Origin: an uncultured Campylobacter sp.
Lineage (GTDB): Bacteria; Campylobacterota; Campylobacteria; Campylobacterales; Campylobacteraceae
Direction: 5' to 3'
NCBI GenBank assembly: GCA_900539255.1
Contig: UQBJ01000002.1
Coordinates: forward strand, 1-64,000
DNA length: 64,000 nt
The position numbers and the translations under genes were made by a program. Below, one piece after another: positions 42,508 to 51,720 of this stretch. A model generated the notes under the pieces. It was not told the origin of the DNA. It was given only the letters and a program-made list of their open reading frames with translations, and did no database searches. The stretch's first letter is position 1. Every line of letters begins with the position of its first letter.

Positions 42508-43503
42508 AAAGCACTAGCACTTTTTAGCGGTGGGCTTGATAGTATGCTGGCGATGAAGCTCATCACCTTGCAAAACATAGAAGTCAAGGCACTTCACATA
42601 AACATAGGCTTTGGAGGGCGCACGGACAAAAGCGCTGAGATGGAAAGGCGCGCTAAACTCGTGGGAGCGGACTTTGAGTTGGTAGATACTCGCAGCAAAT
42701 ACTTGCAAGAAGTGCTTTTCAGCCCGCGTTATGGTTACGGAAAGCACTTTAACCCTTGCATAGATTGCCACGCTTTTATGTTTAAAACCGCTTTGTCAAT
42801 GCTTGAAAGCGAAAAAGCGCATTTCATCATCACGGGCGAGGTGCTAGGACAACGCCCGATGAGTCAAAGAGGCGATGCGATGAACAAAGTCAAGGCTTTG
42901 GCGAGTGAAAATTTAGGCGAAGATGCCGCCGCTCTCATACTCCGCCCGCTGTGCGCGAAAAACTTACCGCCCACAAAGCCCGAAATTTTGGGCTGGGTAG
43001 ATAGAAACAAACTTGAAGCCATCAGCGGACGAAGTCGCACAAGGCAGCTTGAACTCGCCGAAAGGTTTAATTTTGAGGACTATGAAAGCCCGGGCGGAGG
43101 CTGTTTGCTCACTCTGCAAAGTTTTGCGGACAAAATCAAGGATTTTAAGGCTTATGATGATGAAATGAGCGTGAATGACGCGCAACTTTTAAAATTCGGG
43201 CGGCATTTGCGCCTGCCAAATGGGGCAAAGATGATAATAGGGCGCGATGAGAGTGAAAACGCGCATTTGCAAGCCTTGCAAACGCCAAAGTATGAGAAAA
43301 TCGAGCTTTTTGAGCTAGTGGGCGCTTTTTCGCTTTTGAGCACAAATGCTGATGAAAAGGATTTAAATTTAGCCCTTAAAATCGCCCTAACTTACGCTAA
43401 AACAAACTGCGCCCAAAGCTACAAAGTGGGCTTTAAAGATGAGATTTTAAGCGCAAAGCCCTTTGAAAACAAGGGCGAAATTCAAAGGTTTTTGGTGTGC
43501 TAA
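42505..43503 (+). CDS. ATP-pyrophosphatase, tRNA-thiolation-like (MnmA/ThiI-related)
   Basis: A 332-aa protein with the PP-loop SGGLDS at residues 8-13 and a Cys pair in FNPCIDCH (C85, C88), resembling the NPCxxC region of tRNA 2-thiouridylases, plus a second Cys in ESPGGGCLLT. The C-terminal part (GRHLRLPNGAKMIIGRDESEN) resembles the NFACT-R-like domain found in this family. It likely activates a substrate by adenylation, probably for sulfur transfer to tRNA, but the target base is not known. Translation starts at TTG with AAAAGGGG upstream. It stands alone between the metal operon and ferritin. Confidence 0.7.
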   Translation: MKALALFSGGLDSMLAMKLITLQNIEVKALHINIGFGGRTDKSAEMERRAKLVGADFELVDTRSKYLQEVLFSPRYGYGKHFNPCIDCHAFMFKTALSMLESEKAHFIITGEVLGQRPMSQRGDAMNKVKALASENLGEDAAALILRPLCAKNLPPTKPEILGWVDRNKLEAISGRSRTRQLELAERFNFEDYESPGGGCLLTLQSFADKIKDFKAYDDEMSVNDAQLLKFGRHLRLPNGAKMIIGRDESENAHLQALQTPKYEKIELFELVGAFSLLSTNADEKDLNLALKIALTYAKTNCAQSYKVGFKDEILSAKPFENKGEIQRFLVC

Positions 43504-43598
43504 AAGGCTGAATTTAAGCGAAATTAGTGAGATTTTTTGAATTTAAGCAAAATTTGACTGAAAGAAATTATTTTAAGAATTTTTTAAGTTTATTTGAT

Positions 43599-43636
43599 TA
43601 TAATTACAAACAATTTTTGATATAAAAAATCAAAAT
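43599..43636 (+). promoter_or_regulatory. Ferritin promoter with TTTTTGA-N9-TCAAAA operator
   Basis: A TATAAT box at 43599-43604 is followed by the dyad TTTTTGA (43614-43620), nine bases and TCAAAAT (43630-43636). The dyad sits at the expected transcription start. Its half-sites and spacing equal those at 37890-37912 upstream of the metal importer. Confidence 0.5.
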
Positions 43637-43663
43637 TGTAAATTCAATCTCAAAGGATACACA

Positions 43664-44158
43664 ATGCTAACACAAGAAGTTGTAAAAAGGCTGAGCGAAC
43701 AAGTCGTAAAAGAAATGTTCACTTCAAACCTCTATCTCAGTATGAGTTCTTGGTGTCATACTCATCTTTTTGACGGAGCGGGTGCGTTTTTGTTTGAGCA
43801 CGCTAATCAAGAAAGCGAACACGCTAGAAAACTCATCACCTACCTGAACGAGACGGATTCAGCGCTCATTTTAAGCGAAATCAAAAAGCCAGAAAGTGAG
43901 TTTAAATCCTTGCTAGAAGTCTTTGAAAAAGTGTATGAACACGAACTTCTTGTAACAAAGTCAATCAACGAGCTAGTGGAATTTACGCTCACGCAAAAAG
44001 ATTATTCCTCGTTTAATTTTTTGCAATGGTATGTCGCCGAACAGCACGAAGAAGAGGCGTTGTTTAGGGGTATTGTCGATAAGATTAAACTTTGCGGCGA
44101 AAATGGCAGTGGATTGTATTTAGCAGACCAGTATATCAAAACGCTAAGTGGCAAATAG
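43664..44158 (+). CDS. ftn: Non-haem ferritin
   Basis: The 164-aa four-helix ferritin stores iron in a 24-subunit shell. Ferroxidase ligands are visible as E17, E50 and H53 (HANQESEHARKL), with further Glu in YVAEQHEEEALF. Length and sequence agree with Campylobacter Cft. The RBS is AAGGATACACA. The promoter carries a dyad shared with the nearby metal importer, suggesting common control by iron or oxidative stress. Confidence 0.93.
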   Translation: MLTQEVVKRLSEQVVKEMFTSNLYLSMSSWCHTHLFDGAGAFLFEHANQESEHARKLITYLNETDSALILSEIKKPESEFKSLLEVFEKVYEHELLVTKSINELVEFTLTQKDYSSFNFLQWYVAEQHEEEALFRGIVDKIKLCGENGSGLYLADQYIKTLSGK

Positions 44159-44392
44159 CCCGAAATTTTTGTGAATTTTTGTAAATGCGTGTGAAATTTT
44201 GGTGAATTCTTGTGAATTTTTATAAATTTGCGTGAATTCAAAGCGAAATTCAAGCGAAAATTCGCAAGAAATTCACGCAAATTTTTGCAAAAAAGAAACG
44301 AAATGGGGTAAAAATTCAAGGCTTTTGGCTTTTGTATTTGAATTTAAGGCAAAATGCGCTAAAATCACAATAATTTTTTTAAAGGACGAAAG
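44159..44392. repeat. GTGAATTTTTGTAAA/AAATTCAAGCG word repeat gap
   Basis: Tandem-like variants of GTGAATTTTTGT, GCGTGAATTCAAAGCG and AATTCAAGCGAAAATTC fill the space after ferritin. No gene is supported; sequence type equals that at 13720-13940. Confidence 0.45.
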
Positions 44393-45226
44393 ATGAGCGG
44401 TTTTAGCAAGGATTTTTGGGCGAAAGTAGCGCGAAAAAGCCTGAATTTAAGCCTTTTTAGCGTGGTTTTCATCGCCCTTGCGTTCAGTGCTTGCAACAAA
44501 AAGCACACTCCGCAAAGCAAAGAAGAACTCAAAGAGCTGGTGCGTGATGAGAGTGTGTATCTTGGAGACATTGACACAAGGGACATTTTTGATATGAGCG
44601 AGCTTTTCGCTGCCGAAAATTGCGAAGTACAGTGCAGGGAAATCCGCACGGATTTCAGTGGGATAGAGCTTTGGGATACGAGCAGCGTGGAAAGTATGGA
44701 GCTTATGTTTAGCGGGGCTACGAGCTTTAACAAAAACCTTAACGAGTGGGACACAAGCAGTGTCAAAACTATGCGCCGTATGTTTTGGGAAGCCACGCGC
44801 TTTAACAAACCCCTAGACAAATGGGACACAAGCAGCGTGGAGGATATGAGCGGTATGTTTTATCAAGCAAAATCCTTTAACCAACCCATTCAAGGCTGGG
44901 ACACAGGGGCTGTGCGCGATATGAGCCTTATGTTTGCTGGTGCGGAGGCGTTTAATCAGCCCTTAAACCTTTGGAATGTCGAAAATGTCGAGGATATGCA
45001 CGAAATGTTTAGCTTTGCGATAAGTTTTAACCAACCTTTGGACTTGTGGGACATAAGCAAGGTGCGTGATATGAGCGCTATGTTTCGCCACGCTAGAAAC
45101 TTCAAACAAGGCTTAAATTCTTGGGGCAACTTACTCAAAGAGGACACAAAAACCGAAAATATCTTTGTCAAATCGCCACTTTTTAAGGACAAAGCACCAA
45201 AATGGCTCAAAGAACGCAGGGTGTAA
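44393..45226 (+). CDS. BspA-like (DUF285) repeat lipoprotein
   Basis: The 277-aa product has a lipoprotein signal (VFIALAFSAC, Cys near residue 34) followed by about six repeats of 24-25 residues of the form W-D-T-S-S-V-x-x-M-x-x-M-F-x-x-A-x-x-F-N. Such DUF285 repeats occur in surface proteins of mycoplasmas, oral bacteria and gut bacteria and are noted for spread by horizontal transfer. A surface or periplasmic binding role is inferred. The gene is isolated between a repeat-filled gap and ruvC, which fits a laterally gained locus. RBS AAAGGACGAAAG precedes the ATG. Confidence 0.85.
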   Translation: MSGFSKDFWAKVARKSLNLSLFSVVFIALAFSACNKKHTPQSKEELKELVRDESVYLGDIDTRDIFDMSELFAAENCEVQCREIRTDFSGIELWDTSSVESMELMFSGATSFNKNLNEWDTSSVKTMRRMFWEATRFNKPLDKWDTSSVEDMSGMFYQAKSFNQPIQGWDTGAVRDMSLMFAGAEAFNQPLNLWNVENVEDMHEMFSFAISFNQPLDLWDISKVRDMSAMFRHARNFKQGLNSWGNLLKEDTKTENIFVKSPLFKDKAPKWLKERRV

Positions 45227-45346
45227 AGCCTTAAATTTAAGTTTTGCGGGGTTTCGCGCGACAAGAAAATTTGACAAGGAAATTTGCTAGGATAAATTTT
45301 TTGTCCTTATCCTCAAAAGGCGTTGATTTGCAAAAAGTGCCTGAAT

Positions 45347-45826
45347 TTAGGGCTTTTTGTAGCGCAAGGTTGCGGCGTGAGTGAGCGCGATGGCTATGGC
45401 GTCCGTTATGTCAAGGGGTTTAATGTCTTTTTGTATGCCAAGTAGCCTTTTTACCATAAACGCCACTTGCTCTTTGCTGGCTTTGCCCTTGCCTGTAACG
45501 GCTTTTTTCACTTGCAAGGGAGAATACTCGGCAAATTCGCCGTGAAGTTGCAAAATTTTAAGGCTCAAAGCCCCGCGAAACTGCGCTAGTTTAAGGACGG
45601 ACTGGGGATTGTAAGCGTAAAACATACTCTCAATAGCTACCTCATCGAAGCTATGCGCCCCAAATATCAAATCCAAACCCTCGCAAAGCTCTGTGATTTG
45701 GTATTGCAAGGTTGATGGCTTGATTTTGATAAGTCCTGCCTCGATGAGTGAATTTTTGCCCGCATTTGCCTCGATGATAGCGTAACCGCAAAACCTGCTG
45801 CCCGGGTCTATGCCTAAGATTTTCAC
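45347..45826 (-). CDS. ruvC: Crossover junction endodeoxyribonuclease RuvC
   Basis: RuvC cuts Holliday junctions during recombination repair. The 159-aa protein starts MKILGIDPGSRFCGYAII with the first catalytic Asp, has AIESMFYAYNP for the second acidic residue, and DITDAIAIALTHA for the final Asp pair. It is divergent from dnaA, the gene order found at the Campylobacter origin. Confidence 0.95.
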   Translation of the reverse strand: MKILGIDPGSRFCGYAIIEANAGKNSLIEAGLIKIKPSTLQYQITELCEGLDLIFGAHSFDEVAIESMFYAYNPQSVLKLAQFRGALSLKILQLHGEFAEYSPLQVKKAVTGKGKASKEQVAFMVKRLLGIQKDIKPLDITDAIAIALTHAATLRYKKP

Positions 45827-46303
45827 ATTTTTACCTTTTGTTTTTTGTGAATTTCACAGCTGTGAAATTCTTTTAAATTTCGTGTAGCGAAAGTGCCGAC
45901 TAGCCACGCTTAAAACAAAAACAAAGCGTAAAAACGAAAGAGACAATTTAGCCCGAAAGAACAAATCCGCTGTAAGCGGATTAAGTTTCTTTCGTGGATA
46001 ACTCTTGTCGAAAGAGTTTTTAAAGCTTTGTTTTTGCTATTTGTGAAGTTAAAATCCGCAAAAACACTCTTAAAACATTTCTTTCAACGCCGTTGCCCAC
46101 GAGCGGTAACCCAAAATCAAAGATTTTGACCGCTCGGGTCAAAGCGTTTCTCTCAATGTTTTTCGTGTTTTTGCTGAAATTTTCACAAGTCGCCACTTTC
46201 GTTAAGCGAATTTTCGCAAAATGTTTTTTATTGTAACCTTTTTTTATGAATTTTTGGGTAAAATATCAGCTTAAAATAAATTTTTTACCACAAAAGGTTG
46301 ATT
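45827..46303. other. Structured ruvC-dnaA intergenic region (possible oriC1 or small RNA)
   Basis: A 470-base gap with dense secondary structure. At 45849-45870 is a perfect 22-bp palindrome, containing back-to-back TTTCACAG units that resemble DnaA boxes. Hairpin A spans 45954-45994 (8-bp outer stem CGAAAGAA and 7-bp inner stem AATCCGC). Hairpin B, 46000-46018, is AACTCTT/AAGAGTT followed by TTT, like a terminator on the plus strand. Hairpin C, 46100-46136, has 8-bp (CGAGCGGT) and 7-bp (CAAAATC) stems. A TTTTCACAA lies at 46180-46188. No protein-coding frame is supported. Confidence 0.5.
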
Positions 46304-47626
46304 TTGGACGCGAGTGCCTTGCTTTCGCACTTCAAAGATGAAGTGTCAAAGAACGAATACGAAAACTACATTAGCTTGCTGAATTTTAGCGAAAAAAGCT
46401 CAAAGGCTGATTTTTTAGTCTTTACCGCGCCTAACGAGCTGATGGCGAAATTCCTGCAAAGTAAATATGCGGGCAGGCTGGCTTATTTTTATGAAGTGCA
46501 AAGCGGCAATAAAGCCAAAGTGCAAATTCAAAGCGTATTTCAAAAGCCCACAAAAAGCCGCACCAAAGTCGATATAGCTCAAATCAAATCCCAAAGCACG
46601 ATACTCAACCCACTATACACCTTTGAAAACTTTGTCGTTGGGGATTCTAATCAATACGCCTTTACAACCTGCAAAGCCGTAGCGAACAAAGACAAGCTCG
46701 GCAAACTTTACAACCCCATATTTATCTATGGTCCAACGGGGCTTGGCAAAACGCACTTGCTGCAAGCTGTGGGAAATGCGTGCTTGGAGCTAGGCAAAAA
46801 AATCATCTACGCCACGAGCGCGAACTTTATGAACGATTTTACCGCTCATCTTAAAAATTCCACTATGGAAAAATTCCACGAAAAGTATAGGAATTGTGAT
46901 GTTTTGCTCATCGATGATGTGCAGTTTTTTGGCAAGACGGATAAAATTCAAGAAGAATTTTTCTTTACTTTCAACGAAGTCAAAGAGCATTTTGGGCAAA
47001 TCATAATGACAAGCGATAATCCTCCAAATATGCTCAAAGGCATCACAGAACGCCTTAAATCACGCTTTGCAAACGGCATCATCGCTGATATAACCCCGCC
47101 TGAATTTGAAACCAAAATGGCGATTATCCGCAAAAAGTGTGAATTTAGCGGTGTGAATTTAGATGATGGAGTCATCACTTACATAGCCACTTCGATGGGC
47201 GATAATATAAGAGAAATAGAAGGAATGATAACAAGCCTTAATGCTTACTCGCGGCTCATCAACCAAGAAATCACGCCAGACATAGCAAAATCCATAATGA
47301 AAGACCACATAAAAGAACAAAAAGAAAGTATTTCCATAGATGACATTTTGGCGGTGGTGTGTAAGGAATTTAACCTAAAATCAAACGACATTCGCTCAAA
47401 CAAAAAAACCCAGCAAATCGTTTTGGCAAGGCGGGTTGTGATATATCTTGCAAGAGAGCTTACGGGCGTTTCTATGCCGATTTTGGCGCGGCTTTTTGCG
47501 ATGAAAGACCACACAGCCATTTCACATAATGTGAAAAAAATCAACGAAGACATTAAAAATGATGAGAATTTAAGACAACAAATCACAGAGTTAAAGAACA
47601 AAATTTTAATCAAAAAGCAAAGTTAG
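46304..47626 (+). CDS. dnaA: Chromosomal replication initiator DnaA
   Basis: DnaA binds origin boxes and melts DNA for initiation. The protein (440 aa) has Walker A YGPTGLGKTH, Walker B LLIDDVQFF, and the C-terminal box-binding signature FAMKDHTAISHNVKKI. I choose TTG 46304, which gives a start MDASALLSHFKDEVSKNEYENY that aligns in length with Campylobacter DnaA and has AAAAGG six bases upstream; TTG 46298 is the alternative. It opens the dnaA-dnaN-gyrB series. Confidence 0.95.
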   Translation: MDASALLSHFKDEVSKNEYENYISLLNFSEKSSKADFLVFTAPNELMAKFLQSKYAGRLAYFYEVQSGNKAKVQIQSVFQKPTKSRTKVDIAQIKSQSTILNPLYTFENFVVGDSNQYAFTTCKAVANKDKLGKLYNPIFIYGPTGLGKTHLLQAVGNACLELGKKIIYATSANFMNDFTAHLKNSTMEKFHEKYRNCDVLLIDDVQFFGKTDKIQEEFFFTFNEVKEHFGQIIMTSDNPPNMLKGITERLKSRFANGIIADITPPEFETKMAIIRKKCEFSGVNLDDGVITYIATSMGDNIREIEGMITSLNAYSRLINQEITPDIAKSIMKDHIKEQKESISIDDILAVVCKEFNLKSNDIRSNKKTQQIVLARRVVIYLARELTGVSMPILARLFAMKDHTAISHNVKKINEDIKNDENLRQQITELKNKILIKKQS

Positions 47627-47772
47627 TGTGAAAGGCTGTGAAAGTTTTTTTAAAGCGTGTGAAAAAAAGCCGCCACAAAAATAAAGTCAAAAAAGAGTTT
47701 TTCACATTTTCACATTTGCTATTATTATGGTAAAATAAATTTTAAAAATAACCACAAGTCGAAAGGACAAAA
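47627..47772. other. oriC: Replication origin (oriC) between dnaA and dnaN
   Basis: Five TGTGAAA/TTTCACA boxes lie within 90 bases: reverse-oriented at 47627-47633, 47637-47643 and 47658-47664, forward at 47700-47706 and 47708-47714. This TTCAC core is what is reported for epsilonproteobacterial DnaA boxes. An AT-rich stretch (ATTATTATGGTAAAATAAATTTT) follows and is a natural unwinding element. The position between dnaA and dnaN is typical. Confidence 0.75.
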
Positions 47773-48840
47773 ATGAAGCTCAGCATCAACAAGGGCATTT
47801 TAGAGTCAGCCATAGCCCTTTGCAACGCCTACGCTGACAAAAAGGACAACAGCGCCATCACTTCGCACCTGCTTTTTGAAGCAAATGACGACAAGCTCGT
47901 CATAAAGGCTAGTGATTATGAATTCGGGCTTAGTTATAAGATTAAAAAAATCAAAATCGACAGCAACGGCTTTGCCACAGTGCAAGCTAAAAGCATAGTC
48001 GATATGATTAAAAATCTTGCTAACGAAGACATAGTGCTTGAAACGGTAGAAAACTCACTCTTTATCCGTCAAAAAAGCACAAAGTATAAGCTCGCTATGT
48101 TTAACTACGAGGACTTTCCTAGCTTTCCAAACACCGATGACAAGGACAAATTTGATTTGGATTCGAGTGATTTGAGTCGTAGCTTGAAAAAGATTTTGCC
48201 CGCTGTGGATATAAACAATCCTAAAATATCCCTAAACGGCGCTTTGATTGACATAAAAAGCGATAAAATCAACTTCGTCAGCACAGACACCAAGCGTTTA
48301 GCCATTTACACGCTTAAAAAGGCTAATGACAAAGAGTTTTCTTTGAGTATCCCCAAAAAAGCCATTATGGAGATGCAAAAGCTCTTTTACGAAAAAATCG
48401 AGCTTTTCTACGGCGATAACATTTTAATCGCCAAAAACGAGAATTTCGAGTTTTTCACCAAGCTCATCAACGACAAATTCCCAGATTATGAAAAGGTTGT
48501 GCCAAAAGAGATAAAACAAAAATTATCCTTTAAAACTGAGGAATTTTTGGATAGTCTCAAAAAAATCAGCGTTGTGGCTGAGAAGATGAAGCTACATTTT
48601 AACAAAAACAAGCTCATCTTTGAGGGCATAAGTTTAGACAATATGGAGGCAAAAACCGAGCTTGACATAGAGTTAAACATAGAAGAGAGCTTTTCGCTCA
48701 ATATCAAAATCAAGTATTTGATGGACTTTTTGAATTCCATCGAAAGCGAGGATTTTGAATTTGAAATCAACGAGCCGAATTTAGCCTTTATCGTGCGTTC
48801 AGGCGAGCTTGAAACGATAATAATGCCGGTGATTTTGTAA
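47773..48840 (+). CDS. dnaN: DNA polymerase III beta subunit (sliding clamp)
   Basis: The 355-aa product starts MKLSINKGILESAIALCNAYADKK and contains three repeated clamp domains (NPKISLNGALIDIKSD and VSTDTKRLAIYTL in the second, ending LETIIMPVIL). It encircles DNA and tethers polymerase. RBS GAAAGGACAAAA. It is followed by a 96-base gap and gyrB. Confidence 0.96.
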   Translation: MKLSINKGILESAIALCNAYADKKDNSAITSHLLFEANDDKLVIKASDYEFGLSYKIKKIKIDSNGFATVQAKSIVDMIKNLANEDIVLETVENSLFIRQKSTKYKLAMFNYEDFPSFPNTDDKDKFDLDSSDLSRSLKKILPAVDINNPKISLNGALIDIKSDKINFVSTDTKRLAIYTLKKANDKEFSLSIPKKAIMEMQKLFYEKIELFYGDNILIAKNENFEFFTKLINDKFPDYEKVVPKEIKQKLSFKTEEFLDSLKKISVVAEKMKLHFNKNKLIFEGISLDNMEAKTELDIELNIEESFSLNIKIKYLMDFLNSIESEDFEFEINEPNLAFIVRSGELETIIMPVIL

Positions 48841-48936
48841 ATTTAAGTTTAGATTGAGTGAAATTTGCTTTAAATTCACACTTTAAGCAAATTTTGCTCT
48901 CAATTTAGCCACAAAAACAAAAAAAGGATAAAAAGT

Positions 48937-51246
48937 ATGGAAAACTATGGCGAAAGCAATATCAAAGTTTTAAAAGGCTTAGAAGCCGTCCGCAAACGCC
49001 CGGGAATGTATATAGGCGACACAAATTTAGGCGGACTTCATCATATGATTTATGAGGTTGTGGATAACTCCATAGATGAAGCTATGGCGGGCTTTTGCAC
49101 GCACATTAGCGTGGAGATAACCGAGCGGGGCAGCTGTATAGTGCGCGACAATGGGCGCGGCATTCCTGTGGGTATGCACCCAACCGAGCATATACCGACA
49201 TTAACGGTTGTTTTAACCGTTTTGCACGCGGGCGGTAAATTTGACAAAGACACTTACAAAGTAAGCGGTGGATTACACGGCGTAGGCGTTAGCGTGGTAA
49301 ATGCGCTTTCAAAAAGCCTTGTCGCCACGGTTGAAAGAGACGGACAAACTTACAGACAAGAATTCTCCAAAGGAAAGCCAACAAGCGATTTGCAAATTTT
49401 AGGCACAAGCTCACGCACAGGCACAATGGTTGAATTTATGCCCGATGATGAAATCTTTGAAATCACTGAGTTTGATTATGAAATTTTAGCAAAAAGATTT
49501 AGAGAACTTGCCTACTTAAATCCCAAAATCACCATAGAATTCAGCGACAAACGCAGCCAAAGGGCAGAAACTTTTCACTTTGATGGCGGAATTTCGCAGT
49601 TTGTGAGCGATTTAAATTCCAAAGAAGCGCTCACCAAAGTCATAGCCTTTAATGTCGATGAAGAAGATGTCAATGTCGAAGTAGCCTTAATGTATAATGA
49701 CAGCTACACTGAAAATTTGCTTTCTTTTGTCAATAACATAAAAACCCCAGACGGCGGCACACACGAAGCGGGCTTTCGTATGGGACTTACACGCGTGATA
49801 ACAAACTATGTCGAGGCAAATGCCGCCGCACGCGAAAAGGACAACAAAATCACGGGCGAAGATGTGCGCGAAGGACTCATCGCCATAGTGAGCGTCAAAG
49901 TGCCTGAACCGCAGTTTGAAGGGCAAACCAAAGGCAAGCTCGGCTCAGCTTATGTGCGCCCTATCGTCAATAAAGCCACATTTGAGTATTTAAGCAAGTA
50001 TTTTGAGGAAAATCCTATCGATGCCAAAGCCATAATGGGCAAAGCCATAATGGCAGCGCGCGGGCGCGAGGCGGCTAAAAAGGCAAGAGAACTCACACGC
50101 AAAAAAGAGGGTTTAAGTATAGGCACTTTGCCGGGTAAGTTGGCGGATTGTCAAAGCAAGGACCCAAGCGAGTGTGAAATTTATCTTGTGGAGGGCGATA
50201 GTGCGGGCGGTTCGGCAAAGGGCGGACGCTCACGCACCTTTCAGGCGATTTTGCCTTTGCGGGGTAAGATTTTAAATGTCGAAAAAGCGCGCCTTGATAA
50301 AATCCTAAAAAGCGAGGAAATCAAAAATATGATAACCGCCTTTGGCACGGGCATAGGCGATGAATTTGACTTGTCGCGCCTGCGTTATCATAAAATCATC
50401 ATTATGACTGATGCTGATGTCGATGGCTCGCACATTCAAACCCTACTTTTAACCTTTTTCTTTCGCTTTATGAACAAGCTTGTGGAAAATGGGCATATAT
50501 ATTTGGCTCAACCCCCACTTTATCGCTATAAAAAGGGGCAAAAGAAAGAGATTTATTTAAAGGACGAAAAGGCTTTAAATGACTTTCTCATCGAAACGGG
50601 CATTGAAAGCAGCTCGATTGAGGGCGTGGGGATTAAGGACTTAAAAGAGTTTTTAAAGATAGTTGCTGCTTACAGAAGCGTGCTTAAAGAGCTTGAAAAA
50701 CGCTTTTCAAACATAGCCATAGTGCGCTATCTCATCGAAAACAAGGCACTTTTAGCGCAGGACAATCAAGCCCTTTTTGAAAGCGTGCAAAAATTCGTGC
50801 AAAAGCAAGGCTATAACATTTTAAATTCAAGCGTGAGCGAGAACGGCGTGCATATTTTCGTGCAGACTGAAAGCGGGCTGAACGAGCTGATAATCGATGA
50901 AAGGCTTTTTACAAATCCACTCTTTGAAGAGGCTGTGTTTATCTACGAAAAGATTAAAGACAGGGGCTTTGACTTAGGCAAGGACATTTTGGAATTTTTA
51001 GACGAGATAGAAAAAAATGCTAAAAAAGGCGCTGACATACAACGCTACAAGGGACTTGGCGAGATGAATCCAGACCAGCTTCGCGACACCACGATGGACC
51101 CAGCAAATCGCCGTTTGCTTAAAATCTCCATCGAGGACGCGCAAAGTGCCAGCGATACCTTTAATCTCTTTATGGGTGATGAGGTAGAACCCCGCAGGGA
51201 TTACATACAAGCCCACGCAAAAGATGTCAAGCACCTTGATGTTTAG
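48937..51246 (+). CDS. gyrB: DNA gyrase subunit B
   Basis: GyrB is the ATPase half of gyrase, which supercoils DNA. The 769-aa protein has the GHKL ATPase domain (RKRPGMYIGDTNLGGLHHMIYEVVDNSIDEA, DNGRGIPV), the transducer domain, and the TOPRIM block EGDSAGGSAKGGR with MTDADVDGSHI. The C-terminal block PANRRLLKISIEDA is present. RBS AAAGGATAAAAAG. Confidence 0.97.
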   Translation: MENYGESNIKVLKGLEAVRKRPGMYIGDTNLGGLHHMIYEVVDNSIDEAMAGFCTHISVEITERGSCIVRDNGRGIPVGMHPTEHIPTLTVVLTVLHAGGKFDKDTYKVSGGLHGVGVSVVNALSKSLVATVERDGQTYRQEFSKGKPTSDLQILGTSSRTGTMVEFMPDDEIFEITEFDYEILAKRFRELAYLNPKITIEFSDKRSQRAETFHFDGGISQFVSDLNSKEALTKVIAFNVDEEDVNVEVALMYNDSYTENLLSFVNNIKTPDGGTHEAGFRMGLTRVITNYVEANAAAREKDNKITGEDVREGLIAIVSVKVPEPQFEGQTKGKLGSAYVRPIVNKATFEYLSKYFEENPIDAKAIMGKAIMAARGREAAKKARELTRKKEGLSIGTLPGKLADCQSKDPSECEIYLVEGDSAGGSAKGGRSRTFQAILPLRGKILNVEKARLDKILKSEEIKNMITAFGTGIGDEFDLSRLRYHKIIIMTDADVDGSHIQTLLLTFFFRFMNKLVENGHIYLAQPPLYRYKKGQKKEIYLKDEKALNDFLIETGIESSSIEGVGIKDLKEFLKIVAAYRSVLKELEKRFSNIAIVRYLIENKALLAQDNQALFESVQKFVQKQGYNILNSSVSENGVHIFVQTESGLNELIIDERLFTNPLFEEAVFIYEKIKDRGFDLGKDILEFLDEIEKNAKKGADIQRYKGLGEMNPDQLRDTTMDPANRRLLKISIEDAQSASDTFNLFMGDEVEPRRDYIQAHAKDVKHLDV

Positions 51247-51605
51247 GCGTTTGCTTGGCGCTTTTTCGCGCGGCTTTGCGTGAGTTTGGCGTGAAAATTT
51301 CGGGGCTGAGTTTTGAATTTTAGATTGAGCTGAATTTAAGCCTTAAATTTAGGGATTAGGGCTTAAATTTGACTTGAAATTTAGGGTTGAGTTTGAAATT
51401 TTAATTATGCTTATATGAATTCAGCGTAAATTTTTAGGTTTGAAATTGAATTTAGCTTTGAATTTTTTCAAGGTTGAGCGAGAAAGTTTCGGGGTTGAGC
51501 TTAAATTTTAGCTTGAAAACGAGCGTGCAAATTTGTCATATTGAGCGCAGCGAAATATCCACTCTTTTTGCGCGGGCAAAGGACTTTGAAAGCATTGTTT
51601 TGCTT
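51247..51605. repeat. Word-repeat gap after gyrB
   Basis: From 51290 to 51520 the DNA is a mosaic of GAATTTTAG, TTGAATTTAAG, AAATTTAGGG and GAGCTTAAATTT. One arm of the palindromic family lies at 51534-51562 (TGTCATATTGAGCG...AATATCCA). No gene is supported. Confidence 0.45.
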
Positions 51606-51682
51606 TGGTATCAAGGGGGAGACTTGAACTCCCGACCTCCGGCTTATGAGACCAGCGCTCTAACCAGCTGAGCTACCCTGAC
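51606..51682 (-). tRNA. tRNA-Met (CAT)
   Basis: A 77-base cloverleaf folds on the minus strand. The acceptor pairs GTCAGGG with CCTTGAT (two G-U pairs), the D arm is GCTCAGCTGGTTAGAGC, the anticodon loop is CTCATAA with anticodon CAT, the T arm is GGGAG-TTCAAGT-CTCCC, and CCA is encoded. It is an elongator-type Met tRNA or an Ile tRNA with modified C34, which cannot be fully separated here. Confidence 0.9.
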
Positions 51683-51720
51683 ATTTAACTTGCACGAGGC
51701 AAGCTGATATGATAAGTTTA

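Noticed and set aside
44365..44829. 154-codon frame antisense to the BspA-like gene
   Set aside because: It mirrors the repeat structure of the true gene on the opposite strand and has no start signal.
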